The notes below the pieces were generated by a model that saw nothing but the letters and a program-made list of their open reading frames with translations, did no database searches and was not told the origin of the DNA. Positions 23,358 to 31,094 of a stretch of DNA of 64,000 nt are shown piece by piece. Where the stretch lies: the NCBI GenBank assembly GCA_050300015.1, contig JBNKWZ010000032.1:1-64000 (forward strand), written 5' to 3'. Made by a program: the position numbers and the translations under genes. Origin of the DNA: CAYZQH01 sp050300015 (GTDB taxonomy: Bacteria; Pseudomonadota; Gammaproteobacteria; Pseudomonadales; Cellvibrionaceae). Each line of letters starts with the position of its first letter. The first letter of the stretch is position 1.

Positions 23358-23795
23358 CTATTGTGGCAGTTCTGTTGTGTTTCCCCAATAAATATTGAGT
23401 TCGTGTAGCTTTTTAACAAAGTCGTCAAATTGTAAGGGTTTGGTGATAAAACTGTTGGCACCGAGCTCAAAGCATTCGCTAATTTCATGTGGGGCCCTTG
23501 ATGTCGTCATCATAATGACGGGTATCTTTTTGAGGGTGGCATCTGCCTTCAGAAATTTTAACGTTTGCAAGCCGTCCATCTTGGGCATGTTGATATCCAG
23601 TAAGATTAAATCTGGTTTAGCCCATTGGCTGTTGTTGTATGTACCTTCTTTGCGAAGATAAGCCAAGGCGTCCTCACCATTGGTAACGTGTCTGAATGAA
23701 TTGTTATTGTTAAAATCCACCAAGGTGTCGATCATCAGCTCAGCGTGATCGTCGTTGTCTTCGGCGAGGAGTATGGCGAGGGGTTTTGACGGCAT
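23358..23795 (-). CDS. Single-domain response regulator (Rcp1/CheY-like)
   Basis: A 145-residue receiver domain without an output domain. It has the acidic pair in LLAEDNDDHAE, phosphoacceptor Asp67 in PDLILLDINMPKMDG, the MMTTS switch and the conserved Lys in ITKPLQ. The form with an extended loop (FNNNNSFRHVTNGEDALAYLRKEG) is typical of Rcp1-like regulators that serve phytochrome- and PAS-type kinases. It is the last gene of a three-gene operon, 18 bases after the kinase, and must pass its signal by protein contact or phosphotransfer. A fragment of its 3' end is repeated at 9184-9256. Confidence 0.92.
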   Translation of the reverse strand: MPSKPLAILLAEDNDDHAELMIDTLVDFNNNNSFRHVTNGEDALAYLRKEGTYNNSQWAKPDLILLDINMPKMDGLQTLKFLKADATLKKIPVIMMTTSRAPHEISECFELGANSFITKPLQFDDFVKKLHELNIYWGNTTELPQ

Positions 23796-23813
23796 AACTT
23801 AGGGTCTCTGAGC

Positions 23814-25871
23814 TCAATGTTTATCTGGCGCAGGAAAGTTTAAGGTAAAAATGCTGCCTTTGCCAGGTGTTGAGCGCAAGGTGACAGTTCCATCGTGCTT
23901 GTCCATCACTGTTTTGACAATGGTTAACCCAATTCCGTTGCCTTCACCGATCTCCAAACGCTCGAATATCCTAAAAATACGTTCCTGGTGGCGTGGCTCT
24001 ATGCCAAGGCCGTTGTCTTGAATAATCAGTTTAATTTGATGTTCATCCTCCTCGGTGCGAATAAAAATGTGCGGCTGCCGGGCAGGATCCCGGTATTTAA
24101 TAGCGTTGGCGATGACATTTTGAATACACTGAGACGCGAGGCGCTCATTCACGTAGATGTCGTGAAGTGGTGTGTGGATTTGAATTGCTGCGTGATGACG
24201 TTCTATATCACCTTCAAGTGCTGATAATACGTTGCCAACCAGTTTTTGCGCGTCAATCCATTGCTTGGAAATGTCGGATTTAAATACTCTAGAAAGCTCC
24301 AGTAGGTCGTTTAATATAGCGTCCATGTTGATCACATTGGCCCGAATCCGCTGAAGCTGATGCTTTTGTTTTTCGGAGAGCTGTTCGGTGATCGTTTTTT
24401 GAAGTCTGTCTGCAAAGCCGCCGATGGTGACTAGGGGGGATTTTAAGTCGTGGGAAACGGTGTAAAGAAACTGCTCCATTTCGAAGTTTCTTTGCTCTAG
24501 TTCCTTGTTAATGAATTCCAAATGTCGTTGAGCTTTCAATCTGTCTGAGAGGTCTAAGATTGAGGCCAGCACCACCATATTGTTACCGGTTGGCATGGGG
24601 TTTAGTGCAATTTCAGCAGGGAAGTGTTCACCTGATTTTTTGACGGCAGATAAATCTTGGCCTTTACCCATGGTTTTGGCTTTGGGAGACGCAAAGAAAG
24701 ATTGAATGAGGTCAGCATGGTGATGCTTAAAGGGGGCGGGCACGAGAGCATTAATGTTTGTACCAATCAATTCATCACTGGAATAACCAAATAGTAATGC
24801 AGCCTCTTGGTTGCACATAATGATGTTTCCTTGCGTGTTGGCCATTATTAAAGCATTGGGTAGGTGTTGAATCACGCCTATCAGATACTCACTTTGGCGC
24901 TGTAAATGCGTAATGTCCCTAAGGATTATTGCGTACTCAAATTGTTTCAGTGACTGGCTGGGTAGGATGGTGATGGTGATGTATAGGTGAATGGAGGCGG
25001 CGCCGACATCGCCACTGGTATATTCAAACGTCATGTTGGTAGAAGGCGACTTGGGCGTTAATTGCGCCATGGCACCCTTCAACGGCTGCACCAAATTGTG
25101 AGGTAGCAGGGGTGTCTCATCTTGGGTGCGAATATTTAATAGCTTGCCGGCGGATGGATTGGCGTGAAGTACATTTAACGCTTCGTCGATTTTGATGATG
25201 GCATCCTGTGCTGTTTCAACAATGGCGGCCAGTTGTTGATTGTCACGGGCAAGTGTCAGAGCATTTTGTTCCTGACGGCGGATATCTTCCATAACGCTGA
25301 GCATGACACCTTGAGAGCGTGCGAAATCCGATCGGTTTTGGTGGAGGTTTTGGGTTAAACGAGCAATCGCGTTTTGATGATGTCTTCCTATTAATCCTAT
25401 CAACCCAAAGGTTGTACTAAAAAATCCCAGCAGGATCACGATATTGAAAGGGCGTTTGGATTGTTGGCTGGTGGCTATGGCAGCTTGATGAGCGGTGTTG
25501 GCCTTCATTAAGGCGCTGTTCATTTGTAGAATGCTGGTTTGTAGCGCCATGAGCTGTGGGTGAGAGAGTGACGGAGTTTCAGTGCAGTTCAGTGTGCGTT
25601 CAATCGCTTGCCAATATTCCGTTAGTGGGTATTCAGCGATTAACGGGTGGGGTGGGGCTGGCAAAAAGCATGGTGCATTTGTATGAGCCTCGCTGACTGG
25701 GCTTGGGGTTACATCCAGCAATTGCACAACGGCGTGGTCTAGATTTTGGAGGTATTGTGCGGACAACAACTGCAGAGACTCGGCCCGTTTTTGATTGACC
25801 CAATCTTCAGTATTGAGAAGGACGCCGAGTAAAAGAAAGGTTCCACACAGTAACCCCACCAGCAGCTTCAT
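23814..25871 (-). CDS. Membrane-bound PAS sensor histidine kinase
   Basis: A 685-residue kinase. There is a membrane segment at residues 1-20 and a second at about 143-162, enclosing a roughly 120-residue periplasmic sensor with two Cys. PAS domains follow at about 215-325 and 330-445. The HisKA domain has the phosphorylated His474 in FLYTVSHDLKSPL. The ATPase domain has NVIANAIKYRD, IQDNGLGIEPRHQERIF and GNGIGLTIVKTVMDKHDG. It resembles phytochrome-like kinases that signal to Rcp1-type regulators. Its start overlaps the stop of the ethylene-receptor-like gene, so the membrane protein may be its true signal input. Confidence 0.9.
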   Translation of the reverse strand: MKLLVGLLCGTFLLLGVLLNTEDWVNQKRAESLQLLSAQYLQNLDHAVVQLLDVTPSPVSEAHTNAPCFLPAPPHPLIAEYPLTEYWQAIERTLNCTETPSLSHPQLMALQTSILQMNSALMKANTAHQAAIATSQQSKRPFNIVILLGFFSTTFGLIGLIGRHHQNAIARLTQNLHQNRSDFARSQGVMLSVMEDIRRQEQNALTLARDNQQLAAIVETAQDAIIKIDEALNVLHANPSAGKLLNIRTQDETPLLPHNLVQPLKGAMAQLTPKSPSTNMTFEYTSGDVGAASIHLYITITILPSQSLKQFEYAIILRDITHLQRQSEYLIGVIQHLPNALIMANTQGNIIMCNQEAALLFGYSSDELIGTNINALVPAPFKHHHADLIQSFFASPKAKTMGKGQDLSAVKKSGEHFPAEIALNPMPTGNNMVVLASILDLSDRLKAQRHLEFINKELEQRNFEMEQFLYTVSHDLKSPLVTIGGFADRLQKTITEQLSEKQKHQLQRIRANVINMDAILNDLLELSRVFKSDISKQWIDAQKLVGNVLSALEGDIERHHAAIQIHTPLHDIYVNERLASQCIQNVIANAIKYRDPARQPHIFIRTEEDEHQIKLIIQDNGLGIEPRHQERIFRIFERLEIGEGNGIGLTIVKTVMDKHDGTVTLRSTPGKGSIFTLNFPAPDKH

Positions 25872-26431
25872 TATTTGTTTGAACCCATTAAGTATTTCGG
25901 TGCCTTACCATGGGCTTGCAGCAGAGTGTTGATTTCTTTTTTAAGCTCAACGATTCGTTCTTCTCGGTTGATAGCGTCATTGTAAATTGTCGTCAACCGT
26001 TGATTGTGTAATTCGCAGGTGGCCAGTGATTCTTGGGTGGCCTGTAGTTTTTCCAGTGCGCTGGGTAAAGAGGTCAACTTGGGAAGTTTGGGGATAAGGA
26101 CCACCGCGGTCGCAACCGAGATAAGGGCGGTGGCTGCTTTGAACCAGCCTTGCTGCTCATATAGGGGGTACCAAGTGACCACTGTGGCAAAGACATGCGT
26201 GAAGCCGCAAAAGGCGATAAATGCAATAAATAAAGCCATGATTTCAGGGTAGGGCAGTGACTTGCGTCGCCGGACCAAGACCACCGCCAAAACTGCAGGG
26301 ATCGCAAAATAGGCCATGGCAATGGCCAGGTCAGAGAGTATGTGTGTCCACAGAATATTGGGTTGCCACAGGTAGCAATGCCCGTGAGGCATAAAGGACT
26401 CCGGTGAAAGGGATTGAAGCCATTCAAGCAT
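25871..26431 (-). CDS. Stand-alone ethylene-receptor-like membrane sensor domain with coiled coil
   Basis: A 186-residue protein with three membrane segments (about residues 28-53, 63-84 and 94-113) followed by a coiled coil (about 120-175). The first two helices match the ethylene-binding domain of plant ETR1 and cyanobacterial relatives: SDLAIAMAYFAIP holds Asp34 and Tyr41, and AFCGFTHVF holds Cys75 and His79. The spacings are the same as ETR1 Asp25/Tyr32 and Cys65/His69, the latter pair being copper ligands. In known receptors this domain is fused to GAF and kinase domains; here it is a separate gene whose stop overlaps the kinase start. It may bind Cu(I) and ethylene or another small ligand. 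Ligand unknown. Confidence 0.82.
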   Translation of the reverse strand: MLEWLQSLSPESFMPHGHCYLWQPNILWTHILSDLAIAMAYFAIPAVLAVVLVRRRKSLPYPEIMALFIAFIAFCGFTHVFATVVTWYPLYEQQGWFKAATALISVATAVVLIPKLPKLTSLPSALEKLQATQESLATCELHNQRLTTIYNDAINREERIVELKKEINTLLQAHGKAPKYLMGSNK

Positions 26432-26824
26432 AGTGTTGTCCTAGAGTTAGTAAAACGACAAAACCCAGTTTATATAACTATTATCATGCGGGTGTGCGTT
26501 TTATTCACCCGGCCACAAGGATTGCTGGGTAGTTGGGCACGAATGCCTCACCATTGGGAGCGAAACCAATGAAAGCCCTTGAGAATATGACTCAAACATC
26601 AGCGTCAGTATTTTTAGGCCGTGCAATAAATCAGATAGGAAATCAATTGTACTACCAGGTTAATAGTGTAGCGACTCTTGATCGGTTGGCGTGGGTGACG
26701 CGCCAAAGAAAGCGCATCTAAACCACATTTTGGCGCGTCGTTTGGTGCGATGAAAGTTTAATGAATGAAAGGCTACATCTAATAAAGGGGCTATATCAAT
26801 GAGTTGGGTGCAGACGTATAAACC
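26432..26824. other. Spacer between the sensor operon and the GGA-rich RNA locus
   Basis: No protein gene recognised in these roughly 390 bases. The sensor operon promoter should lie at its left end. The one clear structure is the 11-bp inverted repeat at 26697-26739. Confidence 0.4.
26697..26739. repeat. Inverted repeat GACGCGCCAAA/TTTGGCGCGTC
   Basis: Perfect 11-bp arms (26697-26707 and 26729-26739) flank 21 bases in the gap upstream of the sensor operon. There is no T tract on either side. It could end transcription from either direction, or be a binding site. Confidence 0.45.
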
Positions 26825-27391
26825 GCACCAACGGTCAAAGCGTAAACGCTTTGCCGATTGATGCGAATTCAATACGCGAGGTTCCTTGAAATCCTTTTTA
26901 GCACTCTGTTCTGTTTGTACCGCGGCACCTAACATCCTGTTTTGCCCTTAAATCGGGTGTGCCAGTACTATTCCTTAACGTCCAATGTCGGCTTCCTTTT
27001 TTCGAGGGCAACTCACGTTTGTGCTCCTTTTGCCCTGGCAATACTCCTTTTGCATCTATCCTGTTGTCTCTGCCCTGAGCGCCTTGCGGTCTTCATGACC
27101 TAAATGTCCCTTTGTATTCCCTTCGTGCGTCCTTGTGAAGTGTCCTTACCTCAGTCCCTTGTGGGGTGTGTCCTATCCCCTGGCCTGTTCCTTAAGCTGC
27201 TGTCCTTAATTCCTATCCTTTTTCCTTTCCCTTGATTCCCTTTGGCCCTTCCGTTGGGTTGCTCCTTGCGCCCGTCCTAGTCGCATTTAAGTATAGGGTT
27301 TATTCCTTTCTTGAAGTCCTGAGTCCATTTCCATGACCTTTCGTCCTGCTGGCCGCTTCCTGTGTTTTCCCTGCGTTTCCAATGATGCTCA
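26820..27391 (-). ncRNA. Candidate giant CsrB/RsmZ-type CsrA-sequestering small RNA
   Basis: On the minus strand this roughly 570-base stretch contains about 35 GGA triplets, mostly as AAGGA, CAGGA or AGGGA. I found none on the plus strand between 26881 and 27391. Repeated (C/A)AGGA or AGGGA sites in a noncoding RNA are the defining feature of CsrB/CsrC/RsmXYZ RNAs, which bind and titrate CsrA/RsmA; Escherichia coli CsrB has about 18-22 sites. A GacA-box-like palindrome lies upstream at 27441-27458, a plausible promoter (TTGCCA, 17 bases, AAATCT) at 27398-27426, and a long hairpin at the other end. No coding frame is apparent. Ends are estimates; expression is not shown. Confidence 0.7.
26825..26864 (-). 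terminator. Long hairpin at the 3' end of the GGA-rich RNA
   Basis: Read on the minus strand: GCATCAATCGG, then an inner CAAAGCGT-TT-ACGCTTTG palindrome (26836-26853), then CCGTTGGTGC. The outer arms pair along their whole length with one U bulge and one G-U pair, giving a stem of about 18 pairs. A short GGTTTAT follows. The U run is weak, but position and stability suit the 3' end of the candidate RNA. Confidence 0.5.
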
Positions 27392-27397
27392 TTTTCC

Positions 27398-27426
27398 AGA
27401 TTTTTGAGCGGTCAGCCTAGTGGCAA
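27398..27426 (-). promoter_or_regulatory. Candidate sigma-70 promoter of the GGA-rich RNA
   Basis: On the minus strand TTGCCA (27426-27421) is followed after 17 bases by AAATCT (27403-27398). The -35 matches 5 of 6 and the -10 is weak, as expected for an activator-dependent promoter. It would start transcription near 27391, just before the first GGA sites. Confidence 0.4.
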
Positions 27427-27440
27427 ACTTCTTTGGGTTT

Positions 27441-27458
27441 TGTGAGATATTTCCTACA
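27441..27458 (-). promoter_or_regulatory. GacA/UvrY-type upstream activating sequence
   Basis: On the minus strand the 18 bases read TGTAGG-AAATAT-CTCACA. The GacA box known from rsmX/Y/Z and csrB promoters is TGTAAG-N6-CTTACA with AT in the middle. This site differs at one position in each arm, keeps the spacing and the central AT, and points toward the GGA-rich RNA about 50 bases away. Confidence 0.6.
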
Positions 27459-27977
27459 AAGTGGCGAGGTTGAGTTTGTGGAGGGTGCCTTCGGTGGTGA
27501 GCTTTGCGTGGGCGCTGTGGGTCTTTGGGGCGAGATCAGTGGAATAAAATTGTTCGGACGCTCAAAATTTAGGGATATGTATTTCTTGAAATAGCCAAAA
27601 AATACAATTTCATTGTTAATTTATCCTAATAAAGTGTAATTGTTAGGATGCAAGTTGTTTTGGTGTCGTGGCCGAGCTATTATGTTCTCAAGCGTTGCAG
27701 GGCCTACAGGCCTTCAGGGCTCTAAGATGGCGGTGCCATCAGCACCCCAATGTTTACTTGGCTTATCCAGTTCAGGGCTTTATTGTGAAAACGACTTCAT
27801 TCACGGCACATACTAACGAGCGTGTGACTTCTGAGGGTGTCAGCGAGGCCTTCAGCGGTTTCTTTTCCTACTTCCTTCCTATCCGACTTAGTCTGCCGCT
27901 ATAGGCGGCCTATTTCTATTCCGCGTTTGTCAATTTCATTACTGTAAAACATCCCCTATCGGGTGGGAGTAAAAACC
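27459..27977. other. Upstream region of leuA
   Basis: About 520 bases without a convincing gene. It contains the AT-rich dyad at 27623-27649 and, at about 27893-27910, a short GCCGC-TATA-GGCGGC hairpin followed by a T-rich stretch that could act in attenuation of leuA. A 78-codon frame starting with GTG at 27668 has no recognisable protein features and no obvious run of leucine codons. Confidence 0.4.
27623..27649. promoter_or_regulatory. AT-rich operator-like dyad between the RNA locus and leuA
   Basis: ATCCTAATAA and TTGTTAGGAT are inverted arms (9 of 10 matching) separated by 7 bases. The 27-bp size and symmetry are those of a dimeric regulator site. It lies about 330 bases before leuA and about 160 bases upstream of the GacA-like box, so it could serve either unit. 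Confidence 0.4.
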
Positions 27978-29525
27978 ATGTCACATGAAAAATTAGTTAT
28001 TTTTGATACCACATTGCGTGACGGAGAGCAAAGCCCCGGCGCGTCAATGACAAAGGAAGAGAAAGTGCGTATTGCCAAAATGTTGGAAAAAATGCGCGTG
28101 GATGTTATTGAGGCGGGTTTTGCGATTGCCAGTCAAGGCGATTTTGAGGCTGTTAAAGCCGTGGCAGAAACGGTCAAAACATCCACCGTGTGCAGTTTGG
28201 CGCGAGCGGTGTTTGCCGATATTGATCGCGCTGCTGAGGCCTTGCGTGGTGCTGAACGGTCCCGCATTCACACCTTTATTGCCACCAGCCCCATTCATAT
28301 GAAGTACAAATTGAATATGCAGCCAGAACAGGTGTTGGAGCAGGCGGTTAAAGCGGTTCAGCGAGCGCGTCAATATACCGATGATGTGGAATTTTCTTTA
28401 GAAGATGGCAGTCGCTCAGATTTTGATTTTATGTGCCGTATTGTTGAGGCTACCATCGCCGCGGGTGCCGGGACCATTAATATCCCCGATACGGTGGGCT
28501 ATGGTGAGCCTGGTGAATATGGCGCCATGTTTCGTAAGGTGATAGAAGCCGTTCCCAACGCAGATAAAGCTATTTTTTCTACCCACTGTCACAACGATTT
28601 GGGCTTGGCTGTGGCCAACTCTTTGTCTGCAGTGATGAATGGTGTTCGGCAGGTGGAGTGCACCATCAACGGTTTGGGTGAGCGTGCTGGTAATGCGGCG
28701 CTTGAGGAAATTGTCATGGCGGTTCGTACTCGCAAGGATATATTCCCGGTGGAAAGTCAGATTGCCACAGAGTTTATTGTACCTACGTCGAAATTAGTGT
28801 CTTCAGTCACAGGGTTTCCCGTACAGCCCAATAAAGCCATTGTGGGCGCCAATGCCTTTGCGCATGAATCGGGTATTCACCAGGATGGGGTTTTAAAGCA
28901 TCGTGAAACCTATGAAATTATGCGTGCGGAAGACGTGGGTTGGCATACCAACAAAATTGTTTTGGGTAAGCATTCAGGGCGCGCGGCGGTTCGGGCGCGC
29001 TTTGAAGAGTTGGGTATTACTTTTGATACCCCCGAGCAGTTGGCGTCGGTGTTTGAGCGTTTCAAAGCCTTGGCTGATAAAAAGCATGAAATTTTTGATG
29101 AAGATTTACACGCCATTGTGTCGTCTAGTATGCCAAGTGAAGTGACAGAAACTTACCGTTTAGCAAACTTGGAAGTCTGTAGTAAAACGGGCGTCGTACC
29201 TCAGGCATCCATTTGTGTGCAAGTGGGGGATGAGCGCGTGACGGCGCAATCCGAGGGCGGTGGGCCGGTAGATGCCACCTTTAAAGCCATCGAGATAGTG
29301 GCTAGAAGCCAAGCCGATTTGAAGTTGTATTCAGTGAACGCGATCACCAAAGGAACAGACTCCCAGGGAGAAGTGACTGTGCGTTTAGAGCGCAATGGCA
29401 GTATTGTGAATGGAGTGGGGTCCGATACGGATATTGTTGTTGCTTCGGCAAAAGCGTACATTCATGCCTTGAACTTATTAGCCAGCCGCGGTGAGCGATC
29501 GCACCCGCAGCGTGATGGGGTTTAA
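27978..29525 (+). CDS. leuA: 2-isopropylmalate synthase LeuA
   Basis: A 515-residue cytoplasmic enzyme that condenses acetyl-CoA with 2-oxoisovalerate in the first committed step of leucine synthesis. It opens with IFDTTLRDGEQSPGASM, the HMGL-like catalytic motif. It also has the metal-binding FSTHCHNDLGLAVANSL and NGLGERAGNAALEEIVMA, and the C-terminal LeuA dimer domain for leucine feedback (about residues 390-510). Length matches the LeuA type 1 family. The frame opens at 27963, but the ATG at 27978 begins the conserved N-terminus. A HolD-like gene starts on its stop codon. Confidence 0.97.
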   Translation: MSHEKLVIFDTTLRDGEQSPGASMTKEEKVRIAKMLEKMRVDVIEAGFAIASQGDFEAVKAVAETVKTSTVCSLARAVFADIDRAAEALRGAERSRIHTFIATSPIHMKYKLNMQPEQVLEQAVKAVQRARQYTDDVEFSLEDGSRSDFDFMCRIVEATIAAGAGTINIPDTVGYGEPGEYGAMFRKVIEAVPNADKAIFSTHCHNDLGLAVANSLSAVMNGVRQVECTINGLGERAGNAALEEIVMAVRTRKDIFPVESQIATEFIVPTSKLVSSVTGFPVQPNKAIVGANAFAHESGIHQDGVLKHRETYEIMRAEDVGWHTNKIVLGKHSGRAAVRARFEELGITFDTPEQLASVFERFKALADKKHEIFDEDLHAIVSSSMPSEVTETYRLANLEVCSKTGVVPQASICVQVGDERVTAQSEGGGPVDATFKAIEIVARSQADLKLYSVNAITKGTDSQGEVTVRLERNGSIVNGVGSDTDIVVASAKAYIHALNLLASRGERSHPQRDGV

Positions 29526-30352
29526 TGGAAAGTAGCATGAACGAGCGGGTACGGGCCCAGTATTTAAGCGTCATGGGGGTAGCGACCTACGTGCCCCGCT
29601 GGAGCCTGCCGAATGCGTGCCCTTCCGTTCAGGCGCGCCTACCCGTTCACTATGTTGAAACAGAACCGGCGGACACTGCTGGTCGCGCTGAGCCTCAAGC
29701 AAAGGGGGGTGCCGTACCCGTCTCTGAGTTGATGGGGGACTGGTTGAACCCAGCAACCGAGCCCGCGGCTAGGCAAGAAGGCGCTGTCACAGACGCGACG
29801 GAGCTCAGGGCGTCACTGCGCGACCCTGTGGTTCCCGATGTGCGTTTTACCTTAAATGTATGGCATGTCAATGCGTTGCTTATGGTGGTGGATTCTCACA
29901 TTCCGAAGTCGGCGTTACCCACGGCGCGCTTGCTGGCCAACATGCTGCTTGCGCTAGGGCACCCTCCGACCTTGCCTGGGGCAGATGCTTTGGTGTGGCC
30001 CATGTTTAAAGGGGCGTTGGCAGCGGGCGGTTGGGGCGCTGCACGCGATATGGTGGGGGCTTTTTTACACAGCCGCTTAGAACAGAGGTCGGCCGAGTGC
30101 ATGTGGTTGATGGGTGCGCAAGCTTATGACGCCATCGCTCCCGAGTTGGGGGAGTACAGTACACAATTGGGGAAGGCGATTGATCTACCTGCACTGAGTG
30201 TTAAGGCCCTGGTGCTGCCAAGCCTCGCTGAATTACTCAAAACCCCTGAGCTGAAACGTTTGGCTTGGCGAGCACTGCAAGCAGATTTTTCACAGAAGGC
30301 ATCTGTGCAAGTGACGCCCTCAAGCGGCGACCCTTTCCATGACAACCTCTAG
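29525..30352 (+). CDS. holD: Putative DNA polymerase III psi subunit (HolD-like)
   Basis: A 275-residue protein I assign tentatively. The N-terminal AQYLSVMGVATYVPRWSLP resembles the short clamp-loader-binding start of psi. The middle NALLMVVDSHIPKSALPTARLLANMLLALGHPP with GADALVWPMF resembles the C-terminal core of HolD. It lies directly before rimI, the same order as holD-rimI in Escherichia coli. It is about twice the length of E. coli psi (137 residues), with a variable linker and an extra 100-residue helical tail, so it could also be a lineage-specific protein. The ATG overlaps the leuA stop; a second ATG at 29537 is possible. Confidence 0.5.
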   Translation: MESSMNERVRAQYLSVMGVATYVPRWSLPNACPSVQARLPVHYVETEPADTAGRAEPQAKGGAVPVSELMGDWLNPATEPAARQEGAVTDATELRASLRDPVVPDVRFTLNVWHVNALLMVVDSHIPKSALPTARLLANMLLALGHPPTLPGADALVWPMFKGALAAGGWGAARDMVGAFLHSRLEQRSAECMWLMGAQAYDAIAPELGEYSTQLGKAIDLPALSVKALVLPSLAELLKTPELKRLAWRALQADFSQKASVQVTPSSGDPFHDNL

Positions 30353-30833
30353 CCTTTGGCCAAAAACGTCGTTTGCGCTTTCTGGGCATACTTTTAACAC
30401 GTTGCCTCTGTCGCGCCAACACTTGAGCGAACTGCTCGCCGTTGAGTCTTCTGCTCACGCCACTCCCTGGCGGCGTAGTGATTTTGAAGGTTCGCTGGAG
30501 CGCCATCACTGTATTGGTGTGTTTGATGGCACGCAGCGATTGTGTGCCTATGCGGTGATGTCTTTGGTGGTGGATGAAGCCGAGTTGTTGTTGTTTGTGG
30601 TCGCTTCCAATTGGCAAGGAAAAGGCCTGGGTAAACAATTTTTACTTTGGTTGTTAGAGCATCTGCCGGTCGTGACGGAGCGGGTGTTTTTAGAGCTGCG
30701 CGACAGTAATCATCGGGCGCTGGCCCTTTATGAATCGTGCGGCTTCCATCAAATTGGTCATCGGCCCAACTACTATCCCGCGGCGCATGGCCGCGAGGAC
30801 GCCATTTTGATGGCCATAGAAGTACTGCCATAG
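30339..30833 (+). CDS. rimI: Ribosomal protein S18-alanine N-acetyltransferase RimI
   Basis: A 164-residue GNAT enzyme that acetylates the N-terminal alanine of ribosomal protein S18, whose gene rpsR lies at 52853 in this window. Motif A reads LLFVVASNWQGKGLGKQFLLWLLE (acetyl-CoA loop Q-G-K-G-L-G). The C-terminal LELRDSNHRALALYESCGFHQIGHRPNYY is the RimI signature. A 15-residue N-terminal extension precedes the usual start region. It overlaps the HolD-like gene by 14 bases, indicating coupled translation. Confidence 0.93.
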   Translation: MTTSSLWPKTSFALSGHTFNTLPLSRQHLSELLAVESSAHATPWRRSDFEGSLERHHCIGVFDGTQRLCAYAVMSLVVDEAELLLFVVASNWQGKGLGKQFLLWLLEHLPVVTERVFLELRDSNHRALALYESCGFHQIGHRPNYYPAAHGREDAILMAIEVLP

Positions 30834-31027
30834 AAGGGTTCAACGGCACCCGAACGACTTGCCTCTAAACGGCTGTGAAGGTGCTTTTTATGTGAACGTT
30901 CTGATGTTAGTAGCGCACCGCACTCTGAGCCGCACATCCTCGCACTAAAAAACCAACTGTTGAGCCAATTCTTTGACTGAATCGTTATTGTGGTTTTTAA
31001 GCTTCTGAATTTAAAGGAAAAATTAAT

Positions 31028-31043
31028 TGGCACTTGCTTTGCA
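31028..31043 (+). promoter_or_regulatory. Sigma-54 promoter of fleSR
   Basis: TGGCAC, 5 bases, TTGCA is a perfect -24/-12 RpoN element, 52 bases before the fleS ATG. In Pseudomonas-type flagellar hierarchies fleSR is transcribed by sigma-54 with FleQ, so placement and function agree. Confidence 0.8.
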
Positions 31044-31094
31044 TTTGGATGGATTGTGTCGCAAACGTTGACGGAAATTCGTCAGGAGCCAGTT

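Noticed and set aside
27668..27904. A 78-codon frame upstream of leuA as a leader peptide.
   Set aside because: It starts with GTG without a ribosome site, has no leucine run typical of leu attenuators, and no family resemblance.
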